This document shows positions 17,756 through 27,257 of a stretch of 64,000 bases of DNA, piece after piece. A program made the position numbers and the translations under genes. Source of the stretch: Rheinheimera hassiensis (GTDB lineage: Bacteria > Pseudomonadota > Gammaproteobacteria > Enterobacterales > Alteromonadaceae); assembly GCF_022436675.1 (NCBI RefSeq), contig NZ_JAKUJZ010000003.1, forward strand, positions 508,226 through 572,225, read 5' to 3'. Positions within the stretch are counted from its first letter, which is position 1. Each line of letters starts with the position of its first letter. The notes beneath the pieces are model-generated. The model was given only the letters and a program-made list of their open reading frames with translations, did not search any database and had not been told where the DNA came from.

Positions 17756-18781
17756 CTATTCATCGGCGCTATCACTGTAATCTTGAGTAGCGTCTTGCTC
17801 CTGACGCACCTTATCAAAGGCAGTGCTTTGATATACCGCCATAATTTTTTGTGCATAGGCGGGGTCTGTGGCATAACCTGCCGCCTGTAACTGTTCAAAA
17901 TAAGCTTTAGTGTCGCCGGTAGCCTGCACGGCATCCTGATAACGCGGGTTTTGTTTAATAAAGTCGGCATAATCACGCAGGCTATGCTCAGGTGAAGTAT
18001 AAGAGCGAAACTTTGCCTGTTCTTTTTTAGCAATACCGGCTCGGTACTCCAGCGTGTCTACCACTGCGGTTTCACCCTGCCAGCCATTGTTGGCTTTAAT
18101 ACCAAACAAGTTAAAACTGCTTTCGCCTTTTGCCGTTTTTATCACCCGTTGGCCCCAACCGGTTTCCAGTGCAGCTTGCGCAATCAGCGCCAGAGGGTCT
18201 AAACCCAGCGCTTTGGCTGTCTCACGCGCGGCCGGTAGCAGGGTGCGGACAAACTGCTCCGGGCTTGCCACTTGCCAGGCTGGTTTTACACTATCTGGCT
18301 GCGCGGTGGTTATTTTAGCGGGCGCTGGCACGGCGACTGTTGTGGCGCCCCTACTCTCTTGTTGTGTATCAGTCTGAGCATCTATCTTTACTGCTGGCAA
18401 AATATAACGCGGCATATGCAGCGTTTTGGGTTCACTGAGCGCAAAGGTGCTATCTGCTGTCGCTTTTTTGCCCAGTGCCGGGCTTAGTTGCTCAACCAGC
18501 AAATCAGCCAACCCCAGAGCGCCTTTTTGTGCCAGATCGGTTGCCATTTGGCTGTCATGCATATCGCGGTAGAACTTGGTGGTCTGGCTGTTCATCATGC
18601 CTTCCACTTCAAACGCTTCGTTGGCTTTACGCATACTGCTTAATAACATACCGAAAAAAATGGACTCAAACTGTTCAGCCGCCTGACGCAACGCTGCCTT
18701 TTCATCTTTACCGGAATTGCTGCTTATTTGCTGCAGACTGCTCAGGTCATGATAAGACACATTGTTTGGCGTCAGGCTCAT
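17756..18781 (-). CDS. flgJ: flagellar rod assembly protein / peptidoglycan hydrolase FlgJ
   Basis: 341 residues in two domains. About 30-110 is the rod-binding part (AAEQFESIFFGMLLSSMRKA). About 175-330 is the glucosaminidase-type domain, with LIAQAALETGWGQRVIK containing the probable catalytic glutamate, then SSFNLFGIKA. FlgJ caps the growing rod and opens peptidoglycan in the periplasm. The linker between domains is proline/threonine rich. It starts just before the flgI stop (1-base spacing). Confidence 0.95.
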   Translation of the reverse strand: MSLTPNNVSYHDLSSLQQISSNSGKDEKAALRQAAEQFESIFFGMLLSSMRKANEAFEVEGMMNSQTTKFYRDMHDSQMATDLAQKGALGLADLLVEQLSPALGKKATADSTFALSEPKTLHMPRYILPAVKIDAQTDTQQESRGATTVAVPAPAKITTAQPDSVKPAWQVASPEQFVRTLLPAARETAKALGLDPLALIAQAALETGWGQRVIKTAKGESSFNLFGIKANNGWQGETAVVDTLEYRAGIAKKEQAKFRSYTSPEHSLRDYADFIKQNPRYQDAVQATGDTKAYFEQLQAAGYATDPAYAQKIMAVYQSTAFDKVRQEQDATQDYSDSADE

Positions 18782-18782
18782 C

Positions 18783-19880
18783 TTAAATCACCACCAGTTC
18801 GCCATGAATGGCACCGGCCTCTTTTAATGCCTCAAGAATCGCCATTAAATCACCAGGTGCAGCACCCACCGCATTTACCGTGCGAACCAGATCATCCAGT
18901 GTTACGCCGGGGTCAAATTTAAACATACGGGATTGCTCCGGGCGCACGTCAATAATGGTATTTTCCTCAATCGCAGTCTGGCCTTCGCCAAACGGATTAG
19001 GTTGCACTACCCGGGGGTTCTCAGCAATGGTTACGGTTAGACCGCCATGTGTCACAGCTGCCGGAAATAAACGCACGTCTTTACCAATAACAATGGTGCC
19101 GGTGCGGGAGTTAATAATAATTTTTGCCGCGTAATCACCTGGCTCAAAGCTAAGGTTTTCCAGCGTTGACAAATAAGACACGCGCTGGCTGATATCACGT
19201 GGTGCCCGCACCTGTACAGAAGTTGCATCCAGCGAGTGTGCTGTGTCCTGGCCGATAAAGTTATTAATGGCCTCAGCTAAGCGCTTTGATGTGGTAAAAT
19301 CAGACCGTTTAAGGTTAAAGGTAATAAAATCGCCCTGGGCAAAAGGCGTGATAACTTCCCGCTCTACAACCGCACCATTAGGGATGCTACCTACGGTAGG
19401 TGTATTAACTAGAATGCGCGAGCCATCAAGCCCTTCAGCACCAAGGCCACTAACAATTAAACTGCCCTGAGCTACGGCATATACGTTGCCATCCAGCCCC
19501 ACCAGAAAGGTTTGCATTAACGTGCCGCCACGTAAACTTTTGGCACTGCCAACCGAAGATACCGTGATATTAAGTGACTGGCCCGGCTTGGCAAAAGCCG
19601 GCAACTCGGCATGTACGGCAACTGCCGCGACATTTTTAATCTGTGCTTTCATATTAGCCGGTAAAGTAATGCCAAAATTACTTAACATGGTACGAAAGCT
19701 CTGTTCAGTAAAAGGACTTTGCTCACCTGTTCCAGGCAAGCCTACCACCAAACCGTAACCGACCAGTTGGTTAGAGCGCACGCCTTCCACATCTGCGACA
19801 TCTTTAATACGGGCAGCACTGGCTGTCATGCTGAGTAATAACAGCGCTATTATCAGGCTGGTGTGTAAAATACGGCTCAT
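18783..19880 (-). CDS. flgI: flagellar P-ring protein FlgI
   Basis: 365 residues with a cleavable signal peptide ([21 protein letters not shown]). Family motifs include [31 protein letters not shown], and a C-terminus of [15 protein letters not shown]. FlgI makes the periplasmic P-ring around the rod. It lies between flgH and flgJ with 10-base and 1-base gaps, within the flgF-flgJ operon. Confidence 0.97.
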   Translation of the reverse strand: MSRILHTSLIIALLLLSMTASAARIKDVADVEGVRSNQLVGYGLVVGLPGTGEQSPFTEQSFRTMLSNFGITLPANMKAQIKNVAAVAVHAELPAFAKPGQSLNITVSSVGSAKSLRGGTLMQTFLVGLDGNVYAVAQGSLIVSGLGAEGLDGSRILVNTPTVGSIPNGAVVEREVITPFAQGDFITFNLKRSDFTTSKRLAEAINNFIGQDTAHSLDATSVQVRAPRDISQRVSYLSTLENLSFEPGDYAAKIIINSRTGTIVIGKDVRLFPAAVTHGGLTVTIAENPRVVQPNPFGEGQTAIEENTIIDVRPEQSRMFKFDPGVTLDDLVRTVNAVGAAPGDLMAILEALKEAGAIHGELVVI

Positions 19881-19890
19881 AGCTGTGCTC

Positions 19891-20568
19891 CTAGAAAGGC
19901 CATAACGGGCCGTTAAAGAAACGGCTTAACCAGCCCGGAGACTGGCCATTGTGATGCGCACCCGTGCCACTGTACTCAATACGGGCATTGGCAATTTTGG
20001 TCGACTCAACAGTGTTGTTCACATCAACGTCCTGTGAGCGGATCACCCCTGTTAAACGGATATATTCTTTACCGGTATTTAGTGTCAGCCACTTTTCACC
20101 GCGGATCACCAGATTGCCATTGTTAAGCACCTGCAACACATTCACCGAAATATTGCCTACCAGGCTGTTGCTCTGATCGGCTTTAGAGTCGCCCTTGTAG
20201 TCGGATGTTGAGTCAGCGCCAAATTGCAGCACATTACCAGCAACAGACACATTGCGGCCACCGAGCCCAATCATCGGTTCAAACGAGGTTGAACTGTCTT
20301 TTTGCATCTCGGTTTTGGCATTTTTACTGGCCTGTGTCCGCTCTTTTAGCACCACAGTAATAATGTCACCCTCGTGGCGGGCCTTATTATCTGAGTACAA
20401 GGAATTCGAATAGTACTGCGCAAACAGCGAACCGTTTTGCACCAACGGCCGTGAGGCAGGCTCTGGTGCCAGCGGTGCAAAGTAAGGGTCATCAGCCGTA
20501 GGCACCTCCATTGAAGCACAGCCGCCCAATACCAATGCACAAGCGATAAAAGAAATAAGCTGTTGCAT
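19891..20568 (-). CDS. flgH: flagellar L-ring lipoprotein FlgH
   Basis: 225 residues with a lipoprotein signal, lipobox LGGC at about residue 17. The conserved FlgH segments are [36 protein letters not shown] and a C-terminus [18 protein letters not shown]. It forms the outer-membrane L-ring. The gene begins 12 bases after flgG and precedes flgI. Confidence 0.97.
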   Translation of the reverse strand: MQQLISFIACALVLGGCASMEVPTADDPYFAPLAPEPASRPLVQNGSLFAQYYSNSLYSDNKARHEGDIITVVLKERTQASKNAKTEMQKDSSTSFEPMIGLGGRNVSVAGNVLQFGADSTSDYKGDSKADQSNSLVGNISVNVLQVLNNGNLVIRGEKWLTLNTGKEYIRLTGVIRSQDVDVNNTVESTKIANARIEYSGTGAHHNGQSPGWLSRFFNGPLWPF

Positions 20569-20580
20569 AAATACCTCCGG

Positions 20581-21369
20581 TTACAGCTGCTGAATAGCAA
20601 AGCTGAGCATCTGATCTACCGATGAAATAACTTTAGAATTCATCTCGTAAACCCGCTGACTTTCAATCAGGTTAACCAGCTCTTCTGTAACGTTAACGTT
20701 AGAAGTTTCCAGCGCGCCCTGCACTATAATGCCAAGGCCCTCAAGGCCGGGAATACCCTGCACCGGATCGCCACTGGCTCCGGTTTCACGGAACAGATTC
20801 TGGCCAATAGGTTCAAGGCCAGCCGGATTAATAAAGTTGGTTACTGTAAGCTGCCCTAGCACTGCCGGCTCACCTTGCCCTGGCAACTGCACTGACACCT
20901 GACCATCCTGTGATACGGTAATACTTTGTGCATCCGGCGGCACTACTATATTCGGTTGAACCTGATAACCGGCGCCAGACGTCACCAGGTTACCTTCATC
21001 GTCAACAGTAAACTGGCCATTGCGGCTGTATGATACCGTGCCGTCTGGCATCAGTATTTCAAAAAAACCATGCCCCTGAATCATCATGTCCAGACTATTG
21101 TCTGTCGTAATCATATTGCCTTGAGTGAAGTTTTTCTGCGTTGCCACAACCTTAGTACCGGCACCAATCATCAGACCATTTGGTAATTCTGAGTTTTGCG
21201 ACGACGCACCACCAGGCTGATTAACATTCTGGTACAGCAAGTCTTCAAAAATAGCCCGGCTCTTCTTAAACCCCACTGTGCTGGCATTAGCCAGGTTGTT
21301 TGAGATCACCGAAATATCGCGCTGCTTAGCGTCTAAACCGGTTTTACTGATCCATAAAGCTGGATGCAT
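20581..21369 (-). CDS. flgG: flagellar distal rod protein FlgG
   Basis: 262 residues, the usual FlgG length. It begins HPALWISKTGLDAKQRD and has ISVISNNLANASTVGFKKS. The C-terminus is ETSNVNVTEELVNLIESQ then RVYEMNSKVISSVDQML. It forms the distal rod. It follows flgF by 40 bases in the sigma-54-driven operon. Confidence 0.97.
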   Translation of the reverse strand: MHPALWISKTGLDAKQRDISVISNNLANASTVGFKKSRAIFEDLLYQNVNQPGGASSQNSELPNGLMIGAGTKVVATQKNFTQGNMITTDNSLDMMIQGHGFFEILMPDGTVSYSRNGQFTVDDEGNLVTSGAGYQVQPNIVVPPDAQSITVSQDGQVSVQLPGQGEPAVLGQLTVTNFINPAGLEPIGQNLFRETGASGDPVQGIPGLEGLGIIVQGALETSNVNVTEELVNLIESQRVYEMNSKVISSVDQMLSFAIQQL

Positions 21370-21409
21370 GTTTGCCTCCCGGGCCTTAGCCCATTATTTA
21401 GTCAGGCTT

Positions 21410-22156
21410 TTAACCCGTTATTCTCAGTAACTGATTTTGCTGCTGATCCATCTCTTCAGCGCTTTTCATCATTTTTACCTGCAGCTCAAACTGACGCTGC
21501 AGGCTAATCATATAAGTCATCTCGCCAACGGCATTAACGTTGCTGGTTTCTATGGCACCTTTAAGCAGGCTGACATTAATATCAGCTTCCGCCAGCTGGC
21601 CATCTTTGCGCCGGAATAAGCCGTCATTACCTTTTTCCATTTCGCTGTTCAGTGGCCTTACCAACTTTATTCTGCCTGCTGCCACCATTGCATCTGCCGG
21701 CGCGCCTTGAGGCAGTACACTTACTGTACCGTCCAAAGCAATTTCAACTTTAGCCAGCGGCACTGGCAACTGAATAGGGCCATCGTCCCCCATTACGGCT
21801 AAACCATTGGTTGTTTCCAGCATGCCAAAAGCATTAATCTGCAAGTTACCTGCTCGGGTGTATGCCTCGTTACCATCCGGTGCCTGTACCGCCAGCCAGC
21901 CTTCGCCTTGAATAGCCACATCAAGCTCACGCTCTGTCATAATGATCGCGCCAGCGTCAAAGTTTTGACCTGGCTGCTCAGTCAGTGAAAACACACGGGT
22001 TGGTAAACCTTCACCAAACGCCTGCATAGCACGAGCTTGCTCAAAATCTGCTTTAAAGCCAACAGTGCCGGTATTAGCCAGATTGTTTGCCCGCACGGCA
22101 ATGCCATTCATATTTTCTTTGGCACCGCTCATAGCGATATATAACAAGTGATCCAT
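21410..22156 (-). CDS. flgF: flagellar proximal rod protein FlgF
   Basis: 248 residues: DHLLYIAMSGAKENMNG and IAVRANNLANTGTVGFKA at the N-terminus, ETSNVNAVGEMTYMISLQ at the C-terminus. It is the first gene of the flgF-G-H-I-J run and has a sigma-54 promoter about 35 bases upstream of its start, with flgE terminated just before it. Confidence 0.96.
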   Translation of the reverse strand: MDHLLYIAMSGAKENMNGIAVRANNLANTGTVGFKADFEQARAMQAFGEGLPTRVFSLTEQPGQNFDAGAIIMTERELDVAIQGEGWLAVQAPDGNEAYTRAGNLQINAFGMLETTNGLAVMGDDGPIQLPVPLAKVEIALDGTVSVLPQGAPADAMVAAGRIKLVRPLNSEMEKGNDGLFRRKDGQLAEADINVSLLKGAIETSNVNAVGEMTYMISLQRQFELQVKMMKSAEEMDQQQNQLLRITG

Positions 22157-22189
22157 AACATGCTCCGCCTACTTTATCTTCGATTACTT

Positions 22190-22207
22190 AAGCAAAATTG
22201 ATGCCAT
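22190..22207 (-). promoter_or_regulatory. sigma-54 promoter of flgF
   Basis: Minus strand TGGCATCAATTTTGCTT has GG and GC separated by exactly 10 bases and matches TGGCACG-N4-TTGCT closely. It lies about 35 bases before the flgF ATG and after the flgE terminator. Confidence 0.88.
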
Positions 22208-22258
22208 AAAAAAGCTGAGGGCGGTGGGAGTGTATTAAGTAGCACTAAAACAGCAGAT

Positions 22259-22283
22259 AAAAAAACACCACCCGAAGGTGGTG
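22259..22283 (-). terminator. terminator after flgE
   Basis: Minus strand CACCACC, loop TTCG, GGTGGTG, then TTTTTT. A 7-base GC-rich stem with a stable TTCG tetraloop and a clean T-run, 20 bases after the flgE stop. Confidence 0.93.
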
Positions 22284-22302
22284 CGTTATAACGCCATAAA
22301 GT

Positions 22303-23655
22303 TTAGCGGATTTGTAACACGGTTTGTTGCAAGGTACTGTTAACTTCCAGCGCCCGGGAGTTAGCCTGAAAGTTACGCTGCGCACTGATTAAATCAACCA
22401 GCTCAGTAGTCAGGTTAACGTTTGATTGCTCCAGTGCTGACGAGTTGATAGCGCCAAAGGTATTGTTATTCGCTTGGCCACCAATTGGTTCACCGGAATT
22501 AATGGTTTGCTTCCACGACGTATTGCCTACCTGTTTTAAACCCTGCACATTAGCAAAGCGCACTAAGGCTACCTGGGCTAAATAAGCCGAATCACCATTA
22601 CTGTAGCTGGCCAGTACACGGCCAAAAGAGTCAATATCCACACCGGTTAAGCTACCAACGGTAGTACCATCCTGGCTTAAGCTGGTTGGATCAAAAACCG
22701 CCGCAACCTGGGTTGGCAGCTTAGTATTTGAGGGGTCACGGAAGTTAACTACGATGTCTGTTTGATACTGGGCACCGTTATCAAGATAACCATTATTCGG
22801 ATCATTCAGCTCAGCAAAAGGTATTCTTAACGTTGGCACCGCTGGCGTAGTAAGCATATTGCCACTGGAATCGAACACTAAGTTATCCCCTTGAAACCAA
22901 GAATTAGGGTTACGTGTAGCCGGAGGCGTCGGAGCAGGTATAGTAGGATTTGCAGTAGCGTCATCCCATACTACAAAGGTCTCCCATTCGGAGTTTGCCG
23001 GTGGCGCGGTGGTGGTGCGGCGAAAGTACATCGAAGCAGTATGAGGCGAGCCCAAACTATCATATACCGTTATCGATGTTGAATGGTTATAGGTTCCTTT
23101 ATCGGTCGGGTCAAATGGCAACCCATCTGTTGCCAACTCTTGCGAGTTTAGGTTCATATTAATAAAGATATTGTTTGTTGCCCGCGGTGCACCGGCGGTG
23201 GTGGGTATAGTAATAGGCTGTGTGGTACTTAAACTGACCGACTGGTTTTCGCCATCCAATGGATCCACGGCAAAGCCCTGCAAAAAGTTGCCGTTATTGT
23301 CGACAATAAAATTATCTTTATTCAGTTTAAAAGCACCGCCACGGGTGTAGGTTAAATCCCGCGACTGCATATCTGGTGTTAAAGCAAAAAAACCTTCACC
23401 GGTAATCGCCATATCCAGCGAGTTATTGGTAAATTGCAATGAACCCTGGCTAAATTGTTGCGCCACCATAGAGGTAGTTACACCATCGCCTACTTTCGTG
23501 CGGCCGGAAGAGAACACTGACGTAGCATACACATCGGCAAATTCAGCCCGCGACTCTTTAAAACCGGTAGTATTAACGTTAGCGATATTATTCGCTGTTA
23601 CATCTAAATCTTTTTGTGCAGCGGCCAGGCCGCTTAGTGCGATATTAAAACTCAT
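22303..23655 (-). CDS. flgE: flagellar hook protein FlgE
   Basis: 450 residues. N-terminus SFNIALSGLAAAQKDLDV, then TANNIANVNTTGFKESRA; C-terminus ALEQSNVNLTTELVDLIS, QRNFQANSRALEVNSTLQ. The middle carries the FlgE D2 region with TSITVYDSLGSPHTASMYF. It builds the hook. It lies 19 bases after flgD and is followed by a strong terminator. Confidence 0.97.
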   Translation of the reverse strand: MSFNIALSGLAAAQKDLDVTANNIANVNTTGFKESRAEFADVYATSVFSSGRTKVGDGVTTSMVAQQFSQGSLQFTNNSLDMAITGEGFFALTPDMQSRDLTYTRGGAFKLNKDNFIVDNNGNFLQGFAVDPLDGENQSVSLSTTQPITIPTTAGAPRATNNIFINMNLNSQELATDGLPFDPTDKGTYNHSTSITVYDSLGSPHTASMYFRRTTTAPPANSEWETFVVWDDATANPTIPAPTPPATRNPNSWFQGDNLVFDSSGNMLTTPAVPTLRIPFAELNDPNNGYLDNGAQYQTDIVVNFRDPSNTKLPTQVAAVFDPTSLSQDGTTVGSLTGVDIDSFGRVLASYSNGDSAYLAQVALVRFANVQGLKQVGNTSWKQTINSGEPIGGQANNNTFGAINSSALEQSNVNLTTELVDLISAQRNFQANSRALEVNSTLQQTVLQIR

Positions 23656-23674
23656 AATTCACCTCAGCTCACTA

Positions 23675-24439
23675 TTAACCGTAAGAAACTTCTAACACAT
23701 CACCTAATTTAACGGCGCCAAGGCCAATCAGGTTTAACATAACTCCGCCACCAGTACCGTTCATACTAACGCTGCCTACCGGGGTATAAACATTCACCGG
23801 CAAACTGGCGTTGGTACCGTCGGCATAACTGACATCTACTTTAATTTTGTATACACCGGCTTTAACCCTGTCGATAACCTCTTCGTCATCGCCGTCAGCC
23901 GGGATCTCATCCCCCTCTGCATTGCTGCCGCCAGGTGACGCGCCGGAGCCGGTATGAGTGCCATCCCAGACAAACTCGTTCTTCCCAACCTTTGGATTGT
24001 CCACACTAAATGATTGTATTAGTTCACCTTTTTCATTCTCGATGCTAATTTTCATTCTATTTGCCGGTTTATCCAGCTCAATATTGCCTCGGGCTAAAGT
24101 TTCACCGGTAAAGACAATTTCATCCGATTGCGTTAGCACACTGCGGCCAACCAGAGACGAAGCCTGCAATGCCTGGTTTGACGACATACTTTCTGCAAAG
24201 CCTTTAAAGCTTTCATTAAGCTGCCCAATGCCATCAGCCATAGTAAAATTGGTCATTTGAGCAATCATCTGATCATTTTCTACCGGCTTGGTAGGATCCT
24301 GATATGCCAGTTGCTGGGTAAGCAAGGCAAAGAAATCAGATTGCGTTAAAGCACCGTTGTTTTTGTCTGGTACCTTTTTATCGGCATCCCAATACATGCC
24401 ATCCAGTGCAGTATTGTTATTTACATTGCTAGTAGTCAT
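23675..24439 (-). CDS. flgD: flagellar hook cap assembly protein FlgD
   Basis: 254 residues. The N-terminal region includes LTQSDFFALLTQQLAYQDP and PVENDQMIAQMTNFTMADG, diagnostic for FlgD. The C-terminal half has a FlgD Ig-like fold (FVWDGTHTGSG). An acidic insert of about 20 residues (GDEIPADGDDEEV) sits inside it. FlgD caps the growing hook. Confidence 0.96.
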   Translation of the reverse strand: MTTSNVNNNTALDGMYWDADKKVPDKNNGALTQSDFFALLTQQLAYQDPTKPVENDQMIAQMTNFTMADGIGQLNESFKGFAESMSSNQALQASSLVGRSVLTQSDEIVFTGETLARGNIELDKPANRMKISIENEKGELIQSFSVDNPKVGKNEFVWDGTHTGSGASPGGSNAEGDEIPADGDDEEVIDRVKAGVYKIKVDVSYADGTNASLPVNVYTPVGSVSMNGTGGGVMLNLIGLGAVKLGDVLEVSYG

Positions 24440-24449
24440 TGTTACGCCC

Positions 24450-24875
24450 TTAGTTTGCCTGGCCTAAGCGCAAGGTGCGCATAACCATTTGTTTTGCCGC
24501 TTCAGCTGTTTGCACATTGGTTTCATAAGAGCGCGACGCCGAAATCATGTTCGCCATCTCTTCCATAATATTGACATTAGGTTTGTAGATATAACCATTC
24601 TCGTCTGCCAAAGGATGATTTGGCGAATACTCCACGTTCAGTGGCGCATCTGACTCAACAATGCCCAGCACTTTCACCCCAACACCGTCATCACCCTGCT
24701 GGCGCTTTGCCTTCGACAAATCAGCGGCGAACACTGCATGCCGGCCGCGGTAAGTTTGCTCTACGCTGCTGCTGACACTGTTAGCATTAGCAATATTGCT
24801 AGCGGTGGTGTTCATGCGCACTGCCTGTGCGGTCATGCCACTACCGGTGATATCAAAAATTTTGTAAGAACTCAT
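24450..24875 (-). CDS. flgC: flagellar proximal rod protein FlgC
   Basis: 141 residues. SSYKIFDITGSGMTAQAV and RMNTTASNIANANSV at the N-terminus; PNVNIMEEMANMISASRS then YETNVQTAEAAKQMVMRT at the C-terminus. A proximal rod component. It lies 2 bases after flgB and 10 before flgD. Confidence 0.97.
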   Translation of the reverse strand: MSSYKIFDITGSGMTAQAVRMNTTASNIANANSVSSSVEQTYRGRHAVFAADLSKAKRQQGDDGVGVKVLGIVESDAPLNVEYSPNHPLADENGYIYKPNVNIMEEMANMISASRSYETNVQTAEAAKQMVMRTLRLGQAN

Positions 24876-24877
24876 GG

Positions 24878-25279
24878 TTATTGGCCTCCACCGGTAATGG
24901 CTTTTTTCAAACCGCTGATCCGGGAATTCAAAAATGTCATGCTCGCCTGATACTCCAGACTATTTTGCATAAACGCATTACGTTCACGATGAATATCGAC
25001 ACTGTTACCGTCGCCGGTATCAGGCTGATCAGGATTGCGAAACTTAGTTTCATGCCGGGCAGCAGTAGAAATAGTAAAGTGCTGCTCATGAGTGCGGGCC
25101 ATAGCGCCAGACTGGCGAGACTTTGCGTTGTTCAGTGCCTGCTGAAAATCCAGATCGCGGGCTTTATAGCCCGGCGTATCTGCATTAGCGATATTTTCGG
25201 CCAGCACCTGAGCACGCTGATCGCGGACCAGCATGGCTTCAGGGTGCATACCAAATGCTTTTTCAAAACTGATTGCCAT
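24878..25279 (-). CDS. flgB: flagellar proximal rod protein FlgB
   Basis: 133 residues from the ATG at 25279 (AISFEKAFGMHPEAM), the usual FlgB start, with AGAGGTGG upstream; a start 14 codons earlier would fall in the leader. VLAENIANADTPGYKARD is the family motif. First gene of flgBCDE, with a sigma-54 promoter at 25317-25333. Confidence 0.96.
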   Translation of the reverse strand: MAISFEKAFGMHPEAMLVRDQRAQVLAENIANADTPGYKARDLDFQQALNNAKSRQSGAMARTHEQHFTISTAARHETKFRNPDQPDTGDGNSVDIHRERNAFMQNSLEYQASMTFLNSRISGLKKAITGGGQ

Positions 25280-25316
25280 TTTTTTGCCACCTCTGATTAA
25301 GCGATGGCAAATGAAA

Positions 25317-25333
25317 TGCAAAACTCAGGCCAA
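25317..25333 (-). promoter_or_regulatory. sigma-54 promoter of flgBCDE
   Basis: Minus strand TTGGCCTGAGTTTTGCA has GG-N10-GC spacing and the -12 TTGCA. It lies about 38 bases before the flgB ATG and after the cheR stop. Confidence 0.85.
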
Positions 25334-25351
25334 ATATTGCTATTAAGCCTA

Positions 25352-26185
25352 TTAAGTTTTCTTACGGTAGATAATACCGGGGTTGCAGCGGATCATTTCA
25401 AAATCAGCATTAATACTGGATAAGGATTCCGACGCACCGAGGAATAAATAGCCGCGCGGATTAAGGGATTGGGCAAACTGGCGGATAATTTTTGCCTTCA
25501 CATCGGCAGAAAAATAAATCAGCACATTGCGGCAAAAAATAATGTCGAACTTACCAAGCAAGGTGTAGCTATCCAGCAGGTTAAGGTGGCGGAAACTCAC
25601 ATTTTTGCGCACGTTGTCTTTAACACGCATCATACCCTTGCCGCTGTCTTCAAAAAACTTGCTGCGCCGCTCAGGAGATAAACCGCGTGACAGCGCTAAA
25701 CCGTCATACTCAGCACGCTGGCAGTGCTCCAGCATAGTGTTAGAGATATCCGTACCCATTATATGAACACCCAAACTAAAAGCACCAGGCCGGCTTTGTT
25801 GGTACTCCAATGCAGTCATGGCAATAGAGTAAGGCTCCTGCCCGCTTGAACTGGCTGCTGACCACATTTTGACAGTGCGGCAGGTTTTTTCCAGCTCGGG
25901 AAATATCTGTTTTTTTAACAGTTCATAAGGATAAGTGTCACGAAACCACAAGGTTTCGTTTGTTGTCATCGCATCTATTACAGCTGAGCGTAACTGCCGC
26001 TCAAACGGGCTTAGGGTTTTGCTAACCAACTCAGACAAGGTGGCTAAACCAAATCTTTGCATTAACGGGGCTAAGCGGCTTTTAACCAGATACTGTTTAT
26101 TGTCGCCCAGCACAATGCCACACTGCTGCTCGAGAAAATCCCTGAACAGCACATACTCTTTATCGTGTAAGTCTTTATTTGGCAC
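25352..26185 (-). CDS. cheR: chemotaxis protein methyltransferase CheR
   Basis: 277 residues. An N-terminal helical domain is followed by the SAM domain with TNETLWFRDTYPYELL, VKMWSAASSSGQEPYSIAM and DIIFCRNVLIYFSADVK, all CheR signatures. It methylates glutamates on chemoreceptor cytoplasmic domains. It is 14 bases after cheV and immediately before flgB, the common cheV-cheR-flgB arrangement of polar flagella. Confidence 0.96.
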   Translation of the reverse strand: MPNKDLHDKEYVLFRDFLEQQCGIVLGDNKQYLVKSRLAPLMQRFGLATLSELVSKTLSPFERQLRSAVIDAMTTNETLWFRDTYPYELLKKQIFPELEKTCRTVKMWSAASSSGQEPYSIAMTALEYQQSRPGAFSLGVHIMGTDISNTMLEHCQRAEYDGLALSRGLSPERRSKFFEDSGKGMMRVKDNVRKNVSFRHLNLLDSYTLLGKFDIIFCRNVLIYFSADVKAKIIRQFAQSLNPRGYLFLGASESLSSINADFEMIRCNPGIIYRKKT

Positions 26186-26199
26186 TGTTAATCCTTAAC

Positions 26200-27129
26200 T
26201 CAGTCGGTATGCAGCCACTTCTGTACAGACTCTGCCAGCTCATCCGGATTAAATTTTGCAATAAAATCATCTGCACCCACTTTTTGGACCATCTGCTGAT
26301 TAAATACACCGCTTAGCGAAGTATGCAGTATTACGTGCAGCTTTTTCAGTTTAGGATCAAGTTTAATTTCTGCCGTCAGGGTATAGCCATCCATTTCCGG
26401 CATTTCAATATCAGAAATCAGTAAACCAATTTTTTCAGTAACTGACTCATTGCAGCTTTTTGCCACATCTTGCAAATAATGCAGCGCCTCGCGCCCGTTC
26501 ATTACCAGGTGCATCTTAACACCTAGCCCTTCCAGCGCACGCTTTACCTGATTACGCGCTACTGCTGAATCATCGGCAATCAGAATAAGCCGCTCGCCCA
26601 GGTCTTCGCTGATACTGTGGGTATTAATATCTGCGCTGATGGTGGTTGGCGAAGGTGAAATTTCTTCCAGAATTTTTTCGACGTCCAGAATCTCTACCAG
26701 CTCTTTATCAATTTCTGTTACCGCTGTCAGGTAGCTTTGTTTGCCGCTGGTGCCTTTTGGCGGCGGCATTATCGCTTCCCAGTTGATATTGATAATGCGC
26801 TCAACCGAGTCTACCAAAAAACCCTGCACCGAACGATTATACTCGGCAATAATAATAAAGCTGTTTCTGGTATCTTCAATCGGTTTACCGCCGGTGGCCA
26901 AACTTAAATCGATAACCGAAATGGTTTGACCACGAATATGTGCAATGCCCCGGACAAACTTATTGCGTTTTGGAATAGCTGTAAGTGGCGGGCACTGCAA
27001 CACTTCACGCACTTTAAATACGTTAATGCCATAACGCTGGCGCCCTCTTAGCTTAAACAACAGTAATTCCAGCCTGTTCTGGCCAACTAACTGTGTGCGC
27101 TGATTTACCGAGTCTAAAATACCGGCCAT
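26200..27129 (-). CDS. cheV: chemotaxis coupling protein CheV
   Basis: 309 residues from the ATG at 27129 (AGILDSVNQRTQLVG), with AGAGGAG upstream; an earlier in-frame start adds 18 codons. A CheW-like domain (about 20-170: LLLFKLRGRQRYGINVFKV) is followed by a receiver domain (about 185-305: LILIADDSAVARNQV, LLISDIEMPEMDGYTL with the phosphorylatable aspartate, VILHTSLSG). It couples receptors to CheA. The 128-base gap to divergent flgA must hold promoters for both; I could not fix either. Confidence 0.96.
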   Translation of the reverse strand: MAGILDSVNQRTQLVGQNRLELLLFKLRGRQRYGINVFKVREVLQCPPLTAIPKRNKFVRGIAHIRGQTISVIDLSLATGGKPIEDTRNSFIIIAEYNRSVQGFLVDSVERIININWEAIMPPPKGTSGKQSYLTAVTEIDKELVEILDVEKILEEISPSPTTISADINTHSISEDLGERLILIADDSAVARNQVKRALEGLGVKMHLVMNGREALHYLQDVAKSCNESVTEKIGLLISDIEMPEMDGYTLTAEIKLDPKLKKLHVILHTSLSGVFNQQMVQKVGADDFIAKFNPDELAESVQKWLHTD

Positions 27130-27257
27130 CTGCCGCTCCTCTGTAATACTATCCGGATCGATTCTTGCTTTAACACCTGTCACAGACGGTTATTTGACAC
27201 TGCCAAGTCTGGCCCTGATGTTATAACCCTTAGCGTGTAAAGCATAGCCGAAACCTT

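Noticed and set aside
15693-23655. Long open frames on the plus strand opposite flgK, flgJ, flgI and flgE
   Set aside because: They lack ribosome sites and known motifs, and lie antisense to intact conserved flagellar genes.
27200-27217. Possible sigma-54 site for cheV (minus strand AGG-GCCAGACT-TGGCA)
   Set aside because: GG-N10-GC spacing is present but the -24 and -12 boxes are both poor compared with the four accepted promoters.
27190-27230. TTGACA followed by TATAAC as a sigma-70 promoter for flgA
   Set aside because: The spacing of about 21-22 bases is too long for a normal promoter.
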